Source of the DNA: Alphaproteobacteria bacterium HGW-Alphaproteobacteria-7 | GTDB taxonomy: Bacteria; Pseudomonadota; Alphaproteobacteria; Sphingomonadales; Sphingomonadaceae | NCBI GenBank assembly: GCA_002842735.1 | Contig: PHEB01000014.1 | Coordinates: forward strand, 1 to 64,000 | Direction of reading: 5' to 3' | Length of the DNA stretch: 64,000 nt | Shown: positions 17,396 through 26,126 of the stretch, piece by piece | Numbering within the stretch: position 1 is the first letter of the stretch | Layout: each line of letters starts with the position of its first letter | Program-made: the position numbers and the translations under genes | The notes under the pieces: generated by a model | Told to the model about the DNA's origin: nothing | Databases searched by the model: none | What the model saw: the letters and a program-made list of their open reading frames with translations, nothing else

Positions 17396-19266
17396 CACCA
17401 GCCCGCCTTCTCGCCCTTGTTCTGTTCTTCGAGCCATTTCATCAGCGGGGCGAAATATTCGACCATCGCGGTGCCGTTCATCTGCCGTTCGCCAGTAAAG
17501 GCTTCGAGCGCATCAGGCCACGGCTTGGACGCACCCATTTCGAGCATCGCGTTCAGCTTCGCGCCGACATCCTTGTTGCCATAGAACGAACAGCGGTGCA
17601 GCGGCCCTTCCCATCCGGCGGTATCGCAGGCGGCCTTGTAGAATTGGAACTGCAACAACCGCGCGAGGAAATAACGGGTGTAGGATACGTTGCCCGGAAT
17701 GTGATATTTCGCGCCCGCATCAAACCCGTCGGCGCTGCGCTCAACCGGGGGGACAACGCCCTGATATTCAGCGCGCAGATCGTTCCAGCCGGTGTTGGTC
17801 GCAGTTTCGGGGATGCTGCCATCGAACAGACCCCAGCGATAACGATCCAGCAACAGGCCAAACGGCAGGAACGCCACCTTGTCCATCGCCTGACGCAGCA
17901 ACAGCCCGATATCCTTGTCGGCGCTGGGCACCTGATCGGGGGTCAGCATGTCAATCTGCACCAGATATTCGGGCGTGATCGACAGCGCGATCATGTCGCC
18001 GATAGCCTCGTGGAAGCCATCATTCGCGCCGTCCATATGCAGCAGATCCTGCTGGTTATAGGCGCGCTGGTAGTAATTATGGCCAAGCTCGTGGTGGATG
18101 GTGATGAAGTCGTCGGCGTTCTGTTTGATGCACATCTTGATGCGCAGATCATCAACATTGTCGATGTTCCAGGCCGAGGCATGGCACACAACTTCGCGGT
18201 CAGCCGGCTTGGTGAATTGGCTGCGTTCCCAGAACGTTGCTGGCAGAGCCTCAAAACCCAACGAGGAGAAGAACTGCTCGCCCACCTTGGTCATGCCAAC
18301 CGCGTCAAGGTTCTTCTGTGCGATCAGATCGGTCAGATCATAGCCGATATCGCCCGCACCTTCCGGGGCGACCAGCGGATAGATATTGCCCCATTCCTGC
18401 GCCCACATATTGCCGAGCAGATCGGCGCGGATCGGGCCGGTGCGCGGCTGCACTGCGTCGCCATACTTGTCGTTCAACTTCGCGCGAACAAAAGTGTGGA
18501 GCGCGATATAGAGCGGTTTGACCTCCTGCCACATCCGTTCGGTTTCGGCAGCGAATTGATCCGGGCTCATGTCATAGCCCGAACGCCACATCGCACCCAG
18601 ATCGGCAAAACCAAGCTCCTTTGCACCTTCGTTGGCGATGCCGATCATGCGGGTGTAATCTTCGCGCATCGGCGCGCCGACATTATCGTGCCAGCTCGCC
18701 CACATTTCCTTCAGCTCTTCGGGCGACCGTTCGAGATTGCCCATCTCGGCCTCGATATCCGATCCGTTGATCGGTTCGCCGTTCAGCGTCCCCTTTCCGC
18801 GCCCATAGGCAGAGCCCAGCCGGGTGGCGATATCGTTCATGTCCTCAGCCGCGCCGGGGGTGCCGGGCGCGGGCATGGAAATGCCGTTGCGCAGCATATC
18901 CAGCTTGCGCGCGGTTTCATCGTCCAGCCCGGCGATCTGCGCATAGCGTGCCGCCTCGTTGGCGTTGGCAACCTGCTTCAAGGTCAGCTGCGCGCCATAT
19001 TTGGCCGCCATTACATCGCTGTCATGGTTGATATAGGTCGCGTTGAGCCACGAGATATGCCCATATTCCTTGGAAAACGCAGCCAAGTCTGCCTCAACAG
19101 CCGCGATCCACGCCTGCGCGCCTGCGGGCGTGAGCGGATATTGTGCGCTGGTTTCGTCGGCAGTGTCCGGCGTTGCTTGCGCGGCGAGCGGCGTGGCGGC
19201 GGCAATCGCAAGTGCGGCAGCAGCACCCTTGAGCATCGGGCGCAGCAGCGGGGTAGAAAGTTTCAT
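17395..19266 (-). CDS. M2 family peptidyl-dipeptidase (ACE-like)
   Basis: Secreted zinc metallopeptidase that removes C-terminal dipeptides. The 623-residue product has an N-terminal signal peptide (cleavage likely after LAAQA, ~residue 31). The zinc site is HHELGH (His392, His396; Glu393 catalytic) with third ligand Glu420 in FHEAIGD, as in angiotensin-converting-enzyme homologues. I start at MKLSTPLL (19266); the preceding in-frame codons lack a signal sequence. It is the first gene of a coupled series leading into the propeller lipoprotein, RimB, RimK and RidA. A nutritional or peptidoglycan-peptide role is possible but not shown. Confidence 0.93.
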   Translation of the reverse strand: MKLSTPLLRPMLKGAAAALAIAAATPLAAQATPDTADETSAQYPLTPAGAQAWIAAVEADLAAFSKEYGHISWLNATYINHDSDVMAAKYGAQLTLKQVANANEAARYAQIAGLDDETARKLDMLRNGISMPAPGTPGAAEDMNDIATRLGSAYGRGKGTLNGEPINGSDIEAEMGNLERSPEELKEMWASWHDNVGAPMREDYTRMIGIANEGAKELGFADLGAMWRSGYDMSPDQFAAETERMWQEVKPLYIALHTFVRAKLNDKYGDAVQPRTGPIRADLLGNMWAQEWGNIYPLVAPEGAGDIGYDLTDLIAQKNLDAVGMTKVGEQFFSSLGFEALPATFWERSQFTKPADREVVCHASAWNIDNVDDLRIKMCIKQNADDFITIHHELGHNYYQRAYNQQDLLHMDGANDGFHEAIGDMIALSITPEYLVQIDMLTPDQVPSADKDIGLLLRQAMDKVAFLPFGLLLDRYRWGLFDGSIPETATNTGWNDLRAEYQGVVPPVERSADGFDAGAKYHIPGNVSYTRYFLARLLQFQFYKAACDTAGWEGPLHRCSFYGNKDVGAKLNAMLEMGASKPWPDALEAFTGERQMNGTAMVEYFAPLMKWLEEQNKGEKAGW

Positions 19267-19332
19267 GGCAGGGGTTCCCATACGTCGATTCAATGACAAT
19301 GGGACGCGGTGTGGACTGCCACGCCGCCTGAA

Positions 19333-20094
19333 TCAAGCCGTCAGAAAGCGCACGATCCCCTCACCCAGTTCAGGCTTGGTCGCCGAATCGAGGTGCCCGC
19401 CGGGGATTTCGGCATAGGTCGCGTTGGCCAGCAGCGCGGCGAGATCCTGTGCCGAGCCATTATCCTCATCCCGATCACCGCTAATCACCAGCGCGGGGCA
19501 GGTGATGTTGGCAAGGGTGGCAAGGTCAAGATCCTCAAACGCGCCCAGCAACAGCCGCGCCGCAACCCGGTCAACGCCTTGGGATTTGAGGAACTGGCGC
19601 GATAACCACGCCGGATCATCGCGGGTGATGGTGTCGAATTCGTCGATCACGCGGGTAAAGAACCCCGCGCGCCGTTTCCAGTCGGCCAGGCCCGATACGC
19701 CCATCCCGGCAATCACCAGGCGGCGCGGGGCGAACACACCAGTGGCGCAGCCATGCACCGCCGTGCGCGCGCCCAGCGAAAAGCCGCCGAGGTCATATTC
19801 ACCCTCACCCAACCCCAGATGATCGATCAGCGCGGCAATATCGCGCACCAGCACTTGGCGTGGGTAGGCAGCCGGATCGTGTGGGGCATCACTATCGCCG
19901 TGCACCCGGAAATCGGGCATGATCACCCGAAACCCCGCCGCCGCCAGCCGCGCATCGTGGCCCCATTTGATCCAGTTCATCTGTGCGGAGGAAAACAGCC
20001 CGTGCAGCAGGATGACAGGGCGACCCGCGCCCGCCGTGTGGACGGCGATGCGGGTGCCGTCGAAGGAGGTGAAGTTATCACTACAAATGTTCAT
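19333..20094 (-). CDS. Alpha/beta-fold hydrolase
   Basis: Product of 253 residues with HG oxyanion motif VILLHGLFSS, a nucleophile elbow GGFSLGAR (Ser), a late acid in VISGDRDEDNGSA and final histidine in IPGGHLDSA. This arrangement is that of small cytoplasmic esterases/hydrolases; the substrate is unknown. The ATG overlaps the stop of the upstream GFA gene (ATGA), so it belongs to a three-gene coupled set. The longer frame upstream (to 20118) would run into the GFA gene. The 66-nt gap to the M2 peptidase start may carry a separate promoter. Confidence 0.88.
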   Translation of the reverse strand: MNICSDNFTSFDGTRIAVHTAGAGRPVILLHGLFSSAQMNWIKWGHDARLAAAGFRVIMPDFRVHGDSDAPHDPAAYPRQVLVRDIAALIDHLGLGEGEYDLGGFSLGARTAVHGCATGVFAPRRLVIAGMGVSGLADWKRRAGFFTRVIDEFDTITRDDPAWLSRQFLKSQGVDRVAARLLLGAFEDLDLATLANITCPALVISGDRDEDNGSAQDLAALLANATYAEIPGGHLDSATKPELGEGIVRFLTA

Positions 20095-20540
20095 GCCAGC
20101 CCCACAAACTGCACCCATTCCTGCGCGCTACGCGGCTGTTCGTCCATAACCTTTGCGCCTCTCGGCAAACCAATCCAAGGCTGCTTACTCCTGACCCAAA
20201 CGTGCGCAGCCGGAACGAAGGACGCGCTATCGTCGAGTGTTCCACATCTCAGGCTTGCCATTCCTTCCCGAGAATCGTTCGTCGCGTAGATCCGCGCCTT
20301 GCACTTCGCACAACCAAAGATACGCGAATGCGCGCCGCTTGGTTGGCGATATTCGCCCGTGTCGAGTTCGCCAGTAATTTCTAGGTCGGAGAGCGTAAAC
20401 AACATGTGTTCGGAAAACGCGCTACCCGTGCGGCTCTGACAATCGGTGCAATGGCAAGCATAGGGATTGAGGCGCACACCGGGATTGAGTTTGTAACGCA
20501 CAGCGCCGCATAGGCACCCTCCCAGCAATTCGCCCTTCAT
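20091..20540 (-). CDS. GFA family (Mss4-fold) protein
   Basis: A 149-residue glutathione-dependent formaldehyde-activating-like protein. Zinc-binding cysteines are visible in GGCLCGAVRY, CHCTDCQ and FGCAKCKARIY. The family binds zinc and sometimes glutathione adducts; the true substrate is usually unknown. The ATG at 20540 overlaps the upstream isomerase-like gene stop, and its own stop overlaps the alpha/beta hydrolase start. It is notably less GC-biased than neighbours, with codons such as AAA and TTA-side choices in several places, which hints at a different history, but the coupling argues for long residence. Confidence 0.88.
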   Translation of the reverse strand: MKGELLGGCLCGAVRYKLNPGVRLNPYACHCTDCQSRTGSAFSEHMLFTLSDLEITGELDTGEYRQPSGAHSRIFGCAKCKARIYATNDSREGMASLRCGTLDDSASFVPAAHVWVRSKQPWIGLPRGAKVMDEQPRSAQEWVQFVGLA

Positions 20541-21184
20541 CGCCGCGCCAACCCCTTTTGCTCCATCCGCCATTTGACCATGTCGATCCGGTCCTGCCCG
20601 AAAAACGGTTCGCCTTCGAACACCAGTGTCGGCACGCCCCAATGGCCCGCCGCTTCGAGCGCGGTCTGATTGGCGGCGATTTCTGTGTCGAGCGCATCGG
20701 GCTCAGCCGCGACCTCGGCTTCGAGCTTCGCCCAGTCCAGCCCCGCGCGCGCGGCTGCATCGGCAAGGTGCGAACCCTCGTGCCAATCCACCGCCCCGCC
20801 CCAGATCAGTTGCGCGGCCTCATGCGCGAACACCAACCCCTTGCCCTGCCGCGCGGCGGCTTGCGCAAGCCGGGTGATCCGGCGGATATAGGGCTGATCG
20901 GCGGCAATCTTGCGGGTCGCCATGTCCTGAACAATCGGATCGGGACGCGGCGGGCCGAAGGGAATGCCATGGAACTGCGCCACACGAAACATATCGCGCA
21001 TGGTGTAGCCCAGCCAGTTCGGGTGGTTGCGCTCAAAGAAATCGGGCTGACGCAGCGCCAGCGGATAGACCGGGCGCAGCGCAATTTCGAGGTCATATTC
21101 CTCGATCATCGCGCGATACCGCCCGACCGACAGATAGGAATAGGGCGAACGGAAACTGAAAAACAGGTCGGCGTGCAATGTCAT
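20537..21184 (-). CDS. DsbA-fold 2-hydroxychromene-2-carboxylate isomerase-like protein
   Basis: A 215-residue thioredoxin-fold protein of the HCCA isomerase/kappa-GST group. The N-terminal FFSFRSPYSYL has Ser where DsbA has the active-site CxxC, and GHWGVPTLVFEGEPFFGQDRIDMV is the conserved cis-Pro and C-terminal block. Members use glutathione in aromatic degradation or detoxification. It is first in a coupled triplet with the GFA protein and an alpha/beta hydrolase; two glutathione-linked folds in one operon suggest detoxification of an electrophile. It is divergent from marR. Confidence 0.88.
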   Translation of the reverse strand: MTLHADLFFSFRSPYSYLSVGRYRAMIEEYDLEIALRPVYPLALRQPDFFERNHPNWLGYTMRDMFRVAQFHGIPFGPPRPDPIVQDMATRKIAADQPYIRRITRLAQAAARQGKGLVFAHEAAQLIWGGAVDWHEGSHLADAAARAGLDWAKLEAEVAAEPDALDTEIAANQTALEAAGHWGVPTLVFEGEPFFGQDRIDMVKWRMEQKGLARR

Positions 21185-21230
21185 GATCCTTTGCTAGCGG
21201 GGTTTGCTCCGGCGTGCCAGCCCTCACACT

Positions 21231-21273
21231 TTGCTGACCTACGCGCTTGCTTATAATGAGTGCCCTTATTATG
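21231..21273 (+). promoter_or_regulatory. marR-emrAB promoter with tandem operator-like repeats
   Basis: A consensus -10 TATAAT (21252-21257) lies 15-16 nt after TTGCTG (21231-21236). Two 11-nt near-identical repeats, CTTATAATGAG and CTTATTATGAG, are spaced by four bases (15-nt period). Each is itself an imperfect palindrome, and the first covers the -10. This is a natural binding place for the MarR protein encoded immediately downstream. Confidence 0.6.
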
Positions 21274-21282
21274 AGTCTACGC

Positions 21283-21726
21283 ATGAGTATCGAGACCGGC
21301 TACCGCTTCGCCGATAATTCGCGTTTGTTGCGCCGCCTGTTTGACGAGCGTGTGCGATGCCTCGGGCTGACTTCTGCACAGGCAAGGCTGCTGCGGTCAC
21401 TCGAACGCAATCCCGGCGAAAACCAGGTGTTCCATGCTGATCGGTTGGAGATCGAGCCCATCACCCTCACCCGCATCGTTGATCGGATGGAGGATGCCGG
21501 CTGGGTTGAACGTCAGAGCGATCCGGCCGACCGGCGCGCGCACATTCTTCACCTGACCGACAAGAGCCGCAGTGTTGTCACTCGCCTGCAGGCAATCGTC
21601 GAGGCGCTGTTTGATGAGATGCTGGGTGGATTCGATCCGACCGAACGCGCATTATTTGCCATTCTGATCGAACGCATCGGTGCAAACCTTGCTGCCGCGC
21701 GGCAGCCAGAGGCAGTCGATGGCTGA
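21283..21726 (+). CDS. MarR family transcriptional regulator
   Basis: Winged-helix regulator of 147 residues. The wing region reads TRIVDRMEDAGWVERQSDPADRRAHILHLT, a typical MarR helix-turn-helix plus wing, here separated by family-typical spacing. The start is uncertain: ATGs at 21256, 21271 and 21283 are all in frame, and the promoter -10 overlaps the first, so 21271 or 21283 is likely. The stop lies inside the emrA gene (8-nt overlap), so it is co-transcribed with the pump it probably represses. Confidence 0.88.
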   Translation: MSIETGYRFADNSRLLRRLFDERVRCLGLTSAQARLLRSLERNPGENQVFHADRLEIEPITLTRIVDRMEDAGWVERQSDPADRRAHILHLTDKSRSVVTRLQAIVEALFDEMLGGFDPTERALFAILIERIGANLAAARQPEAVDG

Positions 21727-22813
21727 AGCGGATCCCGCCCCCAACATCGGCCCTTACAACGCCCCCGACACCGCGAGCGCGACCCCGCTCGCCCCGGCGC
21801 GCAAGGTTCGCCCATGGAGGCGCTGGGCGCTGATGTTGATCGTCCCGCTCGCGTTGATCGCCGGGGCTTTGATCTACTGGCAGAGCCTTGCAGGCAAGGT
21901 TTCGACCGACAATGCCTATCTCAAACAGGATATGGTAGCGGTGAGCGCCGAGATTGGCGGGCGGATCGTCGCAGTCATGGTGCATGATGGGTCACAGGTG
22001 GCGGCGGGTGATCTGCTGCTCCGGATAGACCCCGAGCCGTTCCAGCTGCAACTTGCCGAGGCCAATGCCGCGATTGCTGAAGCGCAAGCGAACGTGATCG
22101 CATTGAGCAACGATGCTGATCTCACCGGCACCGATATCGCCGCCGCCCGCAAGGACGTCGCCTTTGCCGAGGCGCGGTTCGATCGGGTGAAGGCGCTGCG
22201 CGGCAAGGGGTTCAGTACGAAGGCCGATTACGAAGCTGCCGAACAGGCGGTAGAACAGGCGCGTGCGGCAGTTAATCAGGCTGAAGCCCGAGAGCGCGAG
22301 GCCCGTGCGCGGCTTGCCACCGGATCAGCGGTGCCCGGAGTAAACCCGCAGGTCGCTGCCGCACAGGCACGCCGCGCCAATGCCGAACTGGCCCTGCGCC
22401 GCACCGAGGTGCGCGCGCCCGCAGCAGGCCGGATCGCGCAGGCAGATCGGTTGCAGATCGGCCAGCAGGCCGTCCCCAACCTTCCGGTGCTGACATTGGT
22501 GCGTGAGGATTCGACCTATGTTGAGGCGAATTTCAAGGAAACCGACCTTGCCGAAATGCGGGTGGGCCAACGCGCTGAGATCCGGTTTGATGCCTATCCC
22601 GATCTGGTGCTGGAAGGGCGCGTCGCATCAATCGGCGCAGGCACGGGCTCCGAATTCTCGGTGCTCCCGGCGCAGAACGCGACCGGCAACTGGGTCAAGG
22701 TGACGCAGCGCGTGCCAGTGCGAATTGCGCTCGCAGATGTCGGTCAGCATCACCTAATCGCAGGGCTTTCGAGCGAGGTCACGGTGTTCACCGCCGAAGA
22801 CAAGCGCGACTGA
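21719..22813 (+). CDS. emrA: EmrA-type membrane fusion protein
   Basis: Periplasmic adaptor of a tripartite multidrug pump. The 364-residue product has one N-terminal membrane segment (RRWALMLIVPLALIAGALI), then the biotinyl-lipoyl half motif VSAEIGGRIVAVMVHDGSQV, a long alpha-hairpin rich in Ala/Glu, and the second lipoyl half VRAPAAGRIAQADRLQIGQ, followed by the beta-barrel GSEFSVLPAQNATGNW, a hallmark of EmrA/HlyD-type subunits. It overlaps marR by 8 nt and is followed two bases later by emrB. Confidence 0.9.
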   Translation: MAEADPAPNIGPYNAPDTASATPLAPARKVRPWRRWALMLIVPLALIAGALIYWQSLAGKVSTDNAYLKQDMVAVSAEIGGRIVAVMVHDGSQVAAGDLLLRIDPEPFQLQLAEANAAIAEAQANVIALSNDADLTGTDIAAARKDVAFAEARFDRVKALRGKGFSTKADYEAAEQAVEQARAAVNQAEAREREARARLATGSAVPGVNPQVAAAQARRANAELALRRTEVRAPAAGRIAQADRLQIGQQAVPNLPVLTLVREDSTYVEANFKETDLAEMRVGQRAEIRFDAYPDLVLEGRVASIGAGTGSEFSVLPAQNATGNWVKVTQRVPVRIALADVGQHHLIAGLSSEVTVFTAEDKRD

Positions 22814-22814
22814 A

Positions 22815-24380
22815 ATGGCAAGCAAGGCCGCGCCCGCAGCGCCCGCGCTGCACGATGTGCCCGAACTGGAATCGCGCAACTATCCGCTGCTGATCATCGG
22901 GGTGATGGCCGCATCGCTGCTCCAGATCCTCGACACGACCATCGCCAATGTCGCGCTGCCGCACATGCAAAGCTCGCTAGGTGCGACGGTGGACACTGTT
23001 ACCTGGGTTCTGACCAGCTACATCATCGCCTCCGCCGTGGCTCTGCCAATCACCGGCTGGCTGGCCGATCGGATTGGCGCACGGCGACTATTCATCGGCT
23101 CGGTTGCAGGGTTCATCATCGCCTCGATGCTATGCGGCCTCGCCCAGAACCTTGAGGAGATGGTTGCATTCCGCGCTTTGCAAGGGATTGCGGGGGCCTT
23201 CATCGCACCTCTCAGCCAGTCGTTCATGCTCGATGCCACCCGCCCCAGCCGCCACGCGCAGATCATGGCGATCTGGGGGATGGGGATCATGATTGGCCCG
23301 ATCCTTGGCCCAATCCTTGGCGGCTGGTTAACCGAGACCGCCAACTGGCGCTGGGTGTTCTTCGTCAACCTGCCTGTCGGCATTGTCTCGCTCGCGATCC
23401 TGATCACGTGCCTACCGCAGCGCCCCCGCCGCAAACGGCGCTTTGATCTCACCGGTTTCGCGCTGATGGCGGCGGCGCTCGCCGCGTTCCAGCTGATGCT
23501 TGATCGCGGTACGCAGGCCGATTGGCTCGCGTCGGGCGAAATATGGGTCTATCTGGTGATTACCCTGTCGGCGACATGGACGGCGATTGTCCACTTCTCC
23601 GTCGCCCCCGATCCGTTGTTCGAGCGCGCGCTGTTCGCCGACCGTAATTTTGTTATCGCGCTGTTTTTCATGGTCGTGATCGGGATCGTGATGTTCGCGG
23701 TCATGGCGCTGATGCCGCCGATGCTGCAAAACCTGCTTGGTTACGGGGTGATCGACACCGGAATCGTGCTGATGCCGCGCGGGGTGGGTATCCTCATTTC
23801 AATGCAGCTGTCTGGCGTGCTGATGCGGCGCGGAATCGACGCACGGGCGGTGGTGGCCTGCGGCTTTTTGATCTCCGCGCTTTCGCTATGGCAGATGGCG
23901 CATTGGTCGCTGGCGGTGGATGAGGTGCATATTATCATCAGTGGCCTGTTGCAGGGTCTTGGTTTGGGCCTGGTATTCATCCCGCTGCAAGTCAGCGCGT
24001 TTGCTACGCTCAATCCCGTGCTGCGCACCGATGGATCGAGCCTCCTTAACCTGACGCGGTCGCTTGGCGCTTCGGCTGGGATTTCGTGGATGACAGTGCT
24101 GTTGGCGCGCAATATCCAGACCACGCATGAGGAACTTGGCAGCCATGTCACCGCCGCGACCGGAAATGTCGTCGATTTCTCGACTACCGATCAATTTCAG
24201 GCTCTGGGCGACATCGCGATGAGCCTGATCGATGCCGAGGTGAACCGGCAGGCGGCGATGATTGCTTATGTCGATGATTTCTGGCTGATGATGTGGATCA
24301 CGCTGGCAGCCGCGCCGCTCGCTTTCCTGATGCGGCCTAACAGGAGCGGTGCAGTCAGCCCAATCGCGCCTTCAGAATAA
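22815..24380 (+). CDS. emrB: EmrB-type MFS (DHA2) drug efflux transporter
   Basis: Proton-driven inner-membrane transporter of 521 residues with about 14 membrane segments, typical of the DHA2 family. Visible motifs are LDTTIANVALPHM in helix 1, GWLADRIGARRLF (motif A) and IMIGPILGPILGGWL (motif C). It is the pump partner of EmrA and the last gene of marR-emrA-emrB. It ends convergently 6 nt from a lipoprotein gene. Substrate range cannot be read from sequence. Confidence 0.92.
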   Translation: MASKAAPAAPALHDVPELESRNYPLLIIGVMAASLLQILDTTIANVALPHMQSSLGATVDTVTWVLTSYIIASAVALPITGWLADRIGARRLFIGSVAGFIIASMLCGLAQNLEEMVAFRALQGIAGAFIAPLSQSFMLDATRPSRHAQIMAIWGMGIMIGPILGPILGGWLTETANWRWVFFVNLPVGIVSLAILITCLPQRPRRKRRFDLTGFALMAAALAAFQLMLDRGTQADWLASGEIWVYLVITLSATWTAIVHFSVAPDPLFERALFADRNFVIALFFMVVIGIVMFAVMALMPPMLQNLLGYGVIDTGIVLMPRGVGILISMQLSGVLMRRGIDARAVVACGFLISALSLWQMAHWSLAVDEVHIIISGLLQGLGLGLVFIPLQVSAFATLNPVLRTDGSSLLNLTRSLGASAGISWMTVLLARNIQTTHEELGSHVTAATGNVVDFSTTDQFQALGDIAMSLIDAEVNRQAAMIAYVDDFWLMMWITLAAAPLAFLMRPNRSGAVSPIAPSE

Positions 24381-24386
24381 CGCGCC

Positions 24387-24953
24387 TCACCGGAAAAAAC
24401 ATTGCGTGCCTGCATACAGCATCGCCACCGCATCGACTTCGATAAAGCCGCCGATCCGATCGCCGAGCGCAAATTCTTCGCCAAGAGTGCTGTCAGCGAC
24501 CGGCGCGAACCCCGGCGCGGCCTGCGCCGCGCTGCGCGGGCTGCCCAATTGCACATTGCCTGCCAGACGGACAGTTCCGCTCGCCGGGGCATCGCCATCC
24601 TGCGCGCCGTGCCAGTTCCAGCCGACCAATCGGCCCTGCTGGAAATGCGCGGTCAACCCGCCGGCAAAATCGGTAAAGGTGATCGGCCCCGCGCCGCATT
24701 CGTCGTTGGAACCGCTGCGCAATGGCGCGCCCAGCGCCCGCGCGAGCGCGGCCTCAACCTCGGTCTGACCGGCAGCGAAAAAGAACGCCTCAGTCCCGGC
24801 GGCCAGCCCTTCGGAACGCAGTTCGACGACATTGGCGGGCACGGCCTGCACCGCCACGTCGCCTTGCTGCCGTTCAGCCGGGCTCGGCACATCACCGCTG
24901 TCACAGCCAGCAAGGGCGAGCACGCCAGCAAGGGTAACAACAGCAAGCCGCAT
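24387..24953 (-). CDS. Putative lipoprotein of unknown function
   Basis: A 188-residue protein with a lipoprotein signal peptide (MRLAVVTLAGVLALAGC; lipobox LAGC, Cys17). The mature part has no recognised catalytic motif. It contains a central block with GAGPITFTDFAGGLTAHF and ends with GTQCFFR; two further cysteines could form a disulfide. It lies only 3 nt after asd on the same strand and is probably co-transcribed, but a link to lysine/threonine synthesis is not evident. Confidence 0.8.
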   Translation of the reverse strand: MRLAVVTLAGVLALAGCDSGDVPSPAERQQGDVAVQAVPANVVELRSEGLAAGTEAFFFAAGQTEVEAALARALGAPLRSGSNDECGAGPITFTDFAGGLTAHFQQGRLVGWNWHGAQDGDAPASGTVRLAGNVQLGSPRSAAQAAPGFAPVADSTLGEEFALGDRIGGFIEVDAVAMLYAGTQCFFR

Positions 24954-24956
24954 CGT

Positions 24957-25982
24957 TTACGCCTTCTTCAAATGCCGCCGTCCGAGCAGTTCCGCGATCT
25001 GCACCGCGTTGAGCGCGGCGCCCTTGCGCAGGTTGTCGGACACGCACCACAGGGTGATGCCGTTTTCGACCGTCGGGTCTTCGCGCACGCGGCTGATGAA
25101 GGTCGCCGCGTCGCCGACGCATTCGACCGGGGTGATATAGCCGCCGTCCTCGCGCTTATCGATCAGCATCACGCCGGGGGCTTCGCGCAGGATGTCCATG
25201 GCTTGCTCGGCGCTGATCTCGTTCTCGAACTCGATATTCACCGCTTCGGAATGGCCAACGAACACCGGCACCCGCACACAGGTGGCGCTGAGTTTGATCT
25301 TGGGGTCGAGGATTTTCTTGGTTTCGACCACCATCTTCCATTCTTCCTTGGTCGAACCATCATCAAGGAAACTGTCGATGTGCGGGATCACGTTGAAGGC
25401 AATCTGCTTGGTGAACTTGGCAGGCTCCACCGGATCGCCGACAAAGATCGCGCGGCTCTGCTGGAACAGTTCATCCATGCCCGCCTTGCCCGCGCCTGAC
25501 ACCGATTGGTAGGTCGAGACGACCACCCGCTTGATCGTGGCGAAATCGTGCAGCGGCTTGAGCGCAACCACCAGCTGCGCGGTCGAACAGTTGGGGTTGG
25601 CGATGATATTGCGCGCGGTGTAGCCATCGATCGCGTCCGGGTTCACTTCGGGCACGATCAGCGGCACGTCCGGGTCCATGCGGTAAAGCGATGAATTGTC
25701 GATCACGATGCAGCCCGCAGCCGCAGCCTTGGGCGCATATTCCTGCGCCGGGCCGGAACCTGCGGCGAACAGCGCGATATCCCATCCGGCCCAGTCGAAA
25801 TGCTCGATATTCTTGCACTTGAGCATCTTGCCGGTGTCACCGAATTCGACTTCGCTGCCGACCGAACGGCTCGATGCGACGGCTGCCACCTCGTCGCACG
25901 GAAACGCGCGCTCGGCGAGCACCTGCATCATTTCGCGCCCAACATTGCCGGTCGCGCCGACCACTGCCACCCGGTAACCCAT
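24957..25982 (-). CDS. asd: Aspartate-semialdehyde dehydrogenase
   Basis: NADPH-dependent reduction of aspartyl phosphate to aspartate semialdehyde, a branch point to lysine/DAP, threonine and methionine. The 341-residue product has cofactor motif VVGATGNVGREM (8-19) and catalytic Cys132 in NPNCSTAQLV. SFRRN-type substrate region appears as CVRVPVFVGHSEAV. Length is normal. It is followed at 3 nt by the lipoprotein gene and preceded by a family D repeat. Confidence 0.96.
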   Translation of the reverse strand: MGYRVAVVGATGNVGREMMQVLAERAFPCDEVAAVASSRSVGSEVEFGDTGKMLKCKNIEHFDWAGWDIALFAAGSGPAQEYAPKAAAAGCIVIDNSSLYRMDPDVPLIVPEVNPDAIDGYTARNIIANPNCSTAQLVVALKPLHDFATIKRVVVSTYQSVSGAGKAGMDELFQQSRAIFVGDPVEPAKFTKQIAFNVIPHIDSFLDDGSTKEEWKMVVETKKILDPKIKLSATCVRVPVFVGHSEAVNIEFENEISAEQAMDILREAPGVMLIDKREDGGYITPVECVGDAATFISRVREDPTVENGITLWCVSDNLRKGAALNAVQIAELLGRRHLKKA

Positions 25983-26012
25983 CTCAACTCCTGACCATCA
26001 TTTCCGCCAGCC

Positions 26013-26103
26013 CGTCACCCTGAACTTGTTTCAGGGTCTATCCAGCCGCACACACCGAGGCTCTATGGTGCGGGATGGATGCTGAAACAAGTTCAGCATG
26101 ACG
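26013..26103. repeat. Dispersed palindrome, family D
   Basis: Bounded by CGTCACCCTGAACTTG and CAAGTTCAGCATGACG, which are close inverted copies. CCTGAAC..GTTTCAGG and GCTGAAACAAGTTCAGC each fold on themselves. It fills the 144-nt gap between the S9 peptidase 3' end and asd 5' end and could act as a boundary or mRNA-stabilising element. Confidence 0.75.
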
Positions 26104-26126
26104 AATAGCTATGTTTTGCCTCGCAC

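Noticed and set aside
17596..19296. Open frame of about 560 codons opposite the M2 peptidase
   Set aside because: No recognisable domain; the minus-strand gene has HEXXH and the third zinc ligand.
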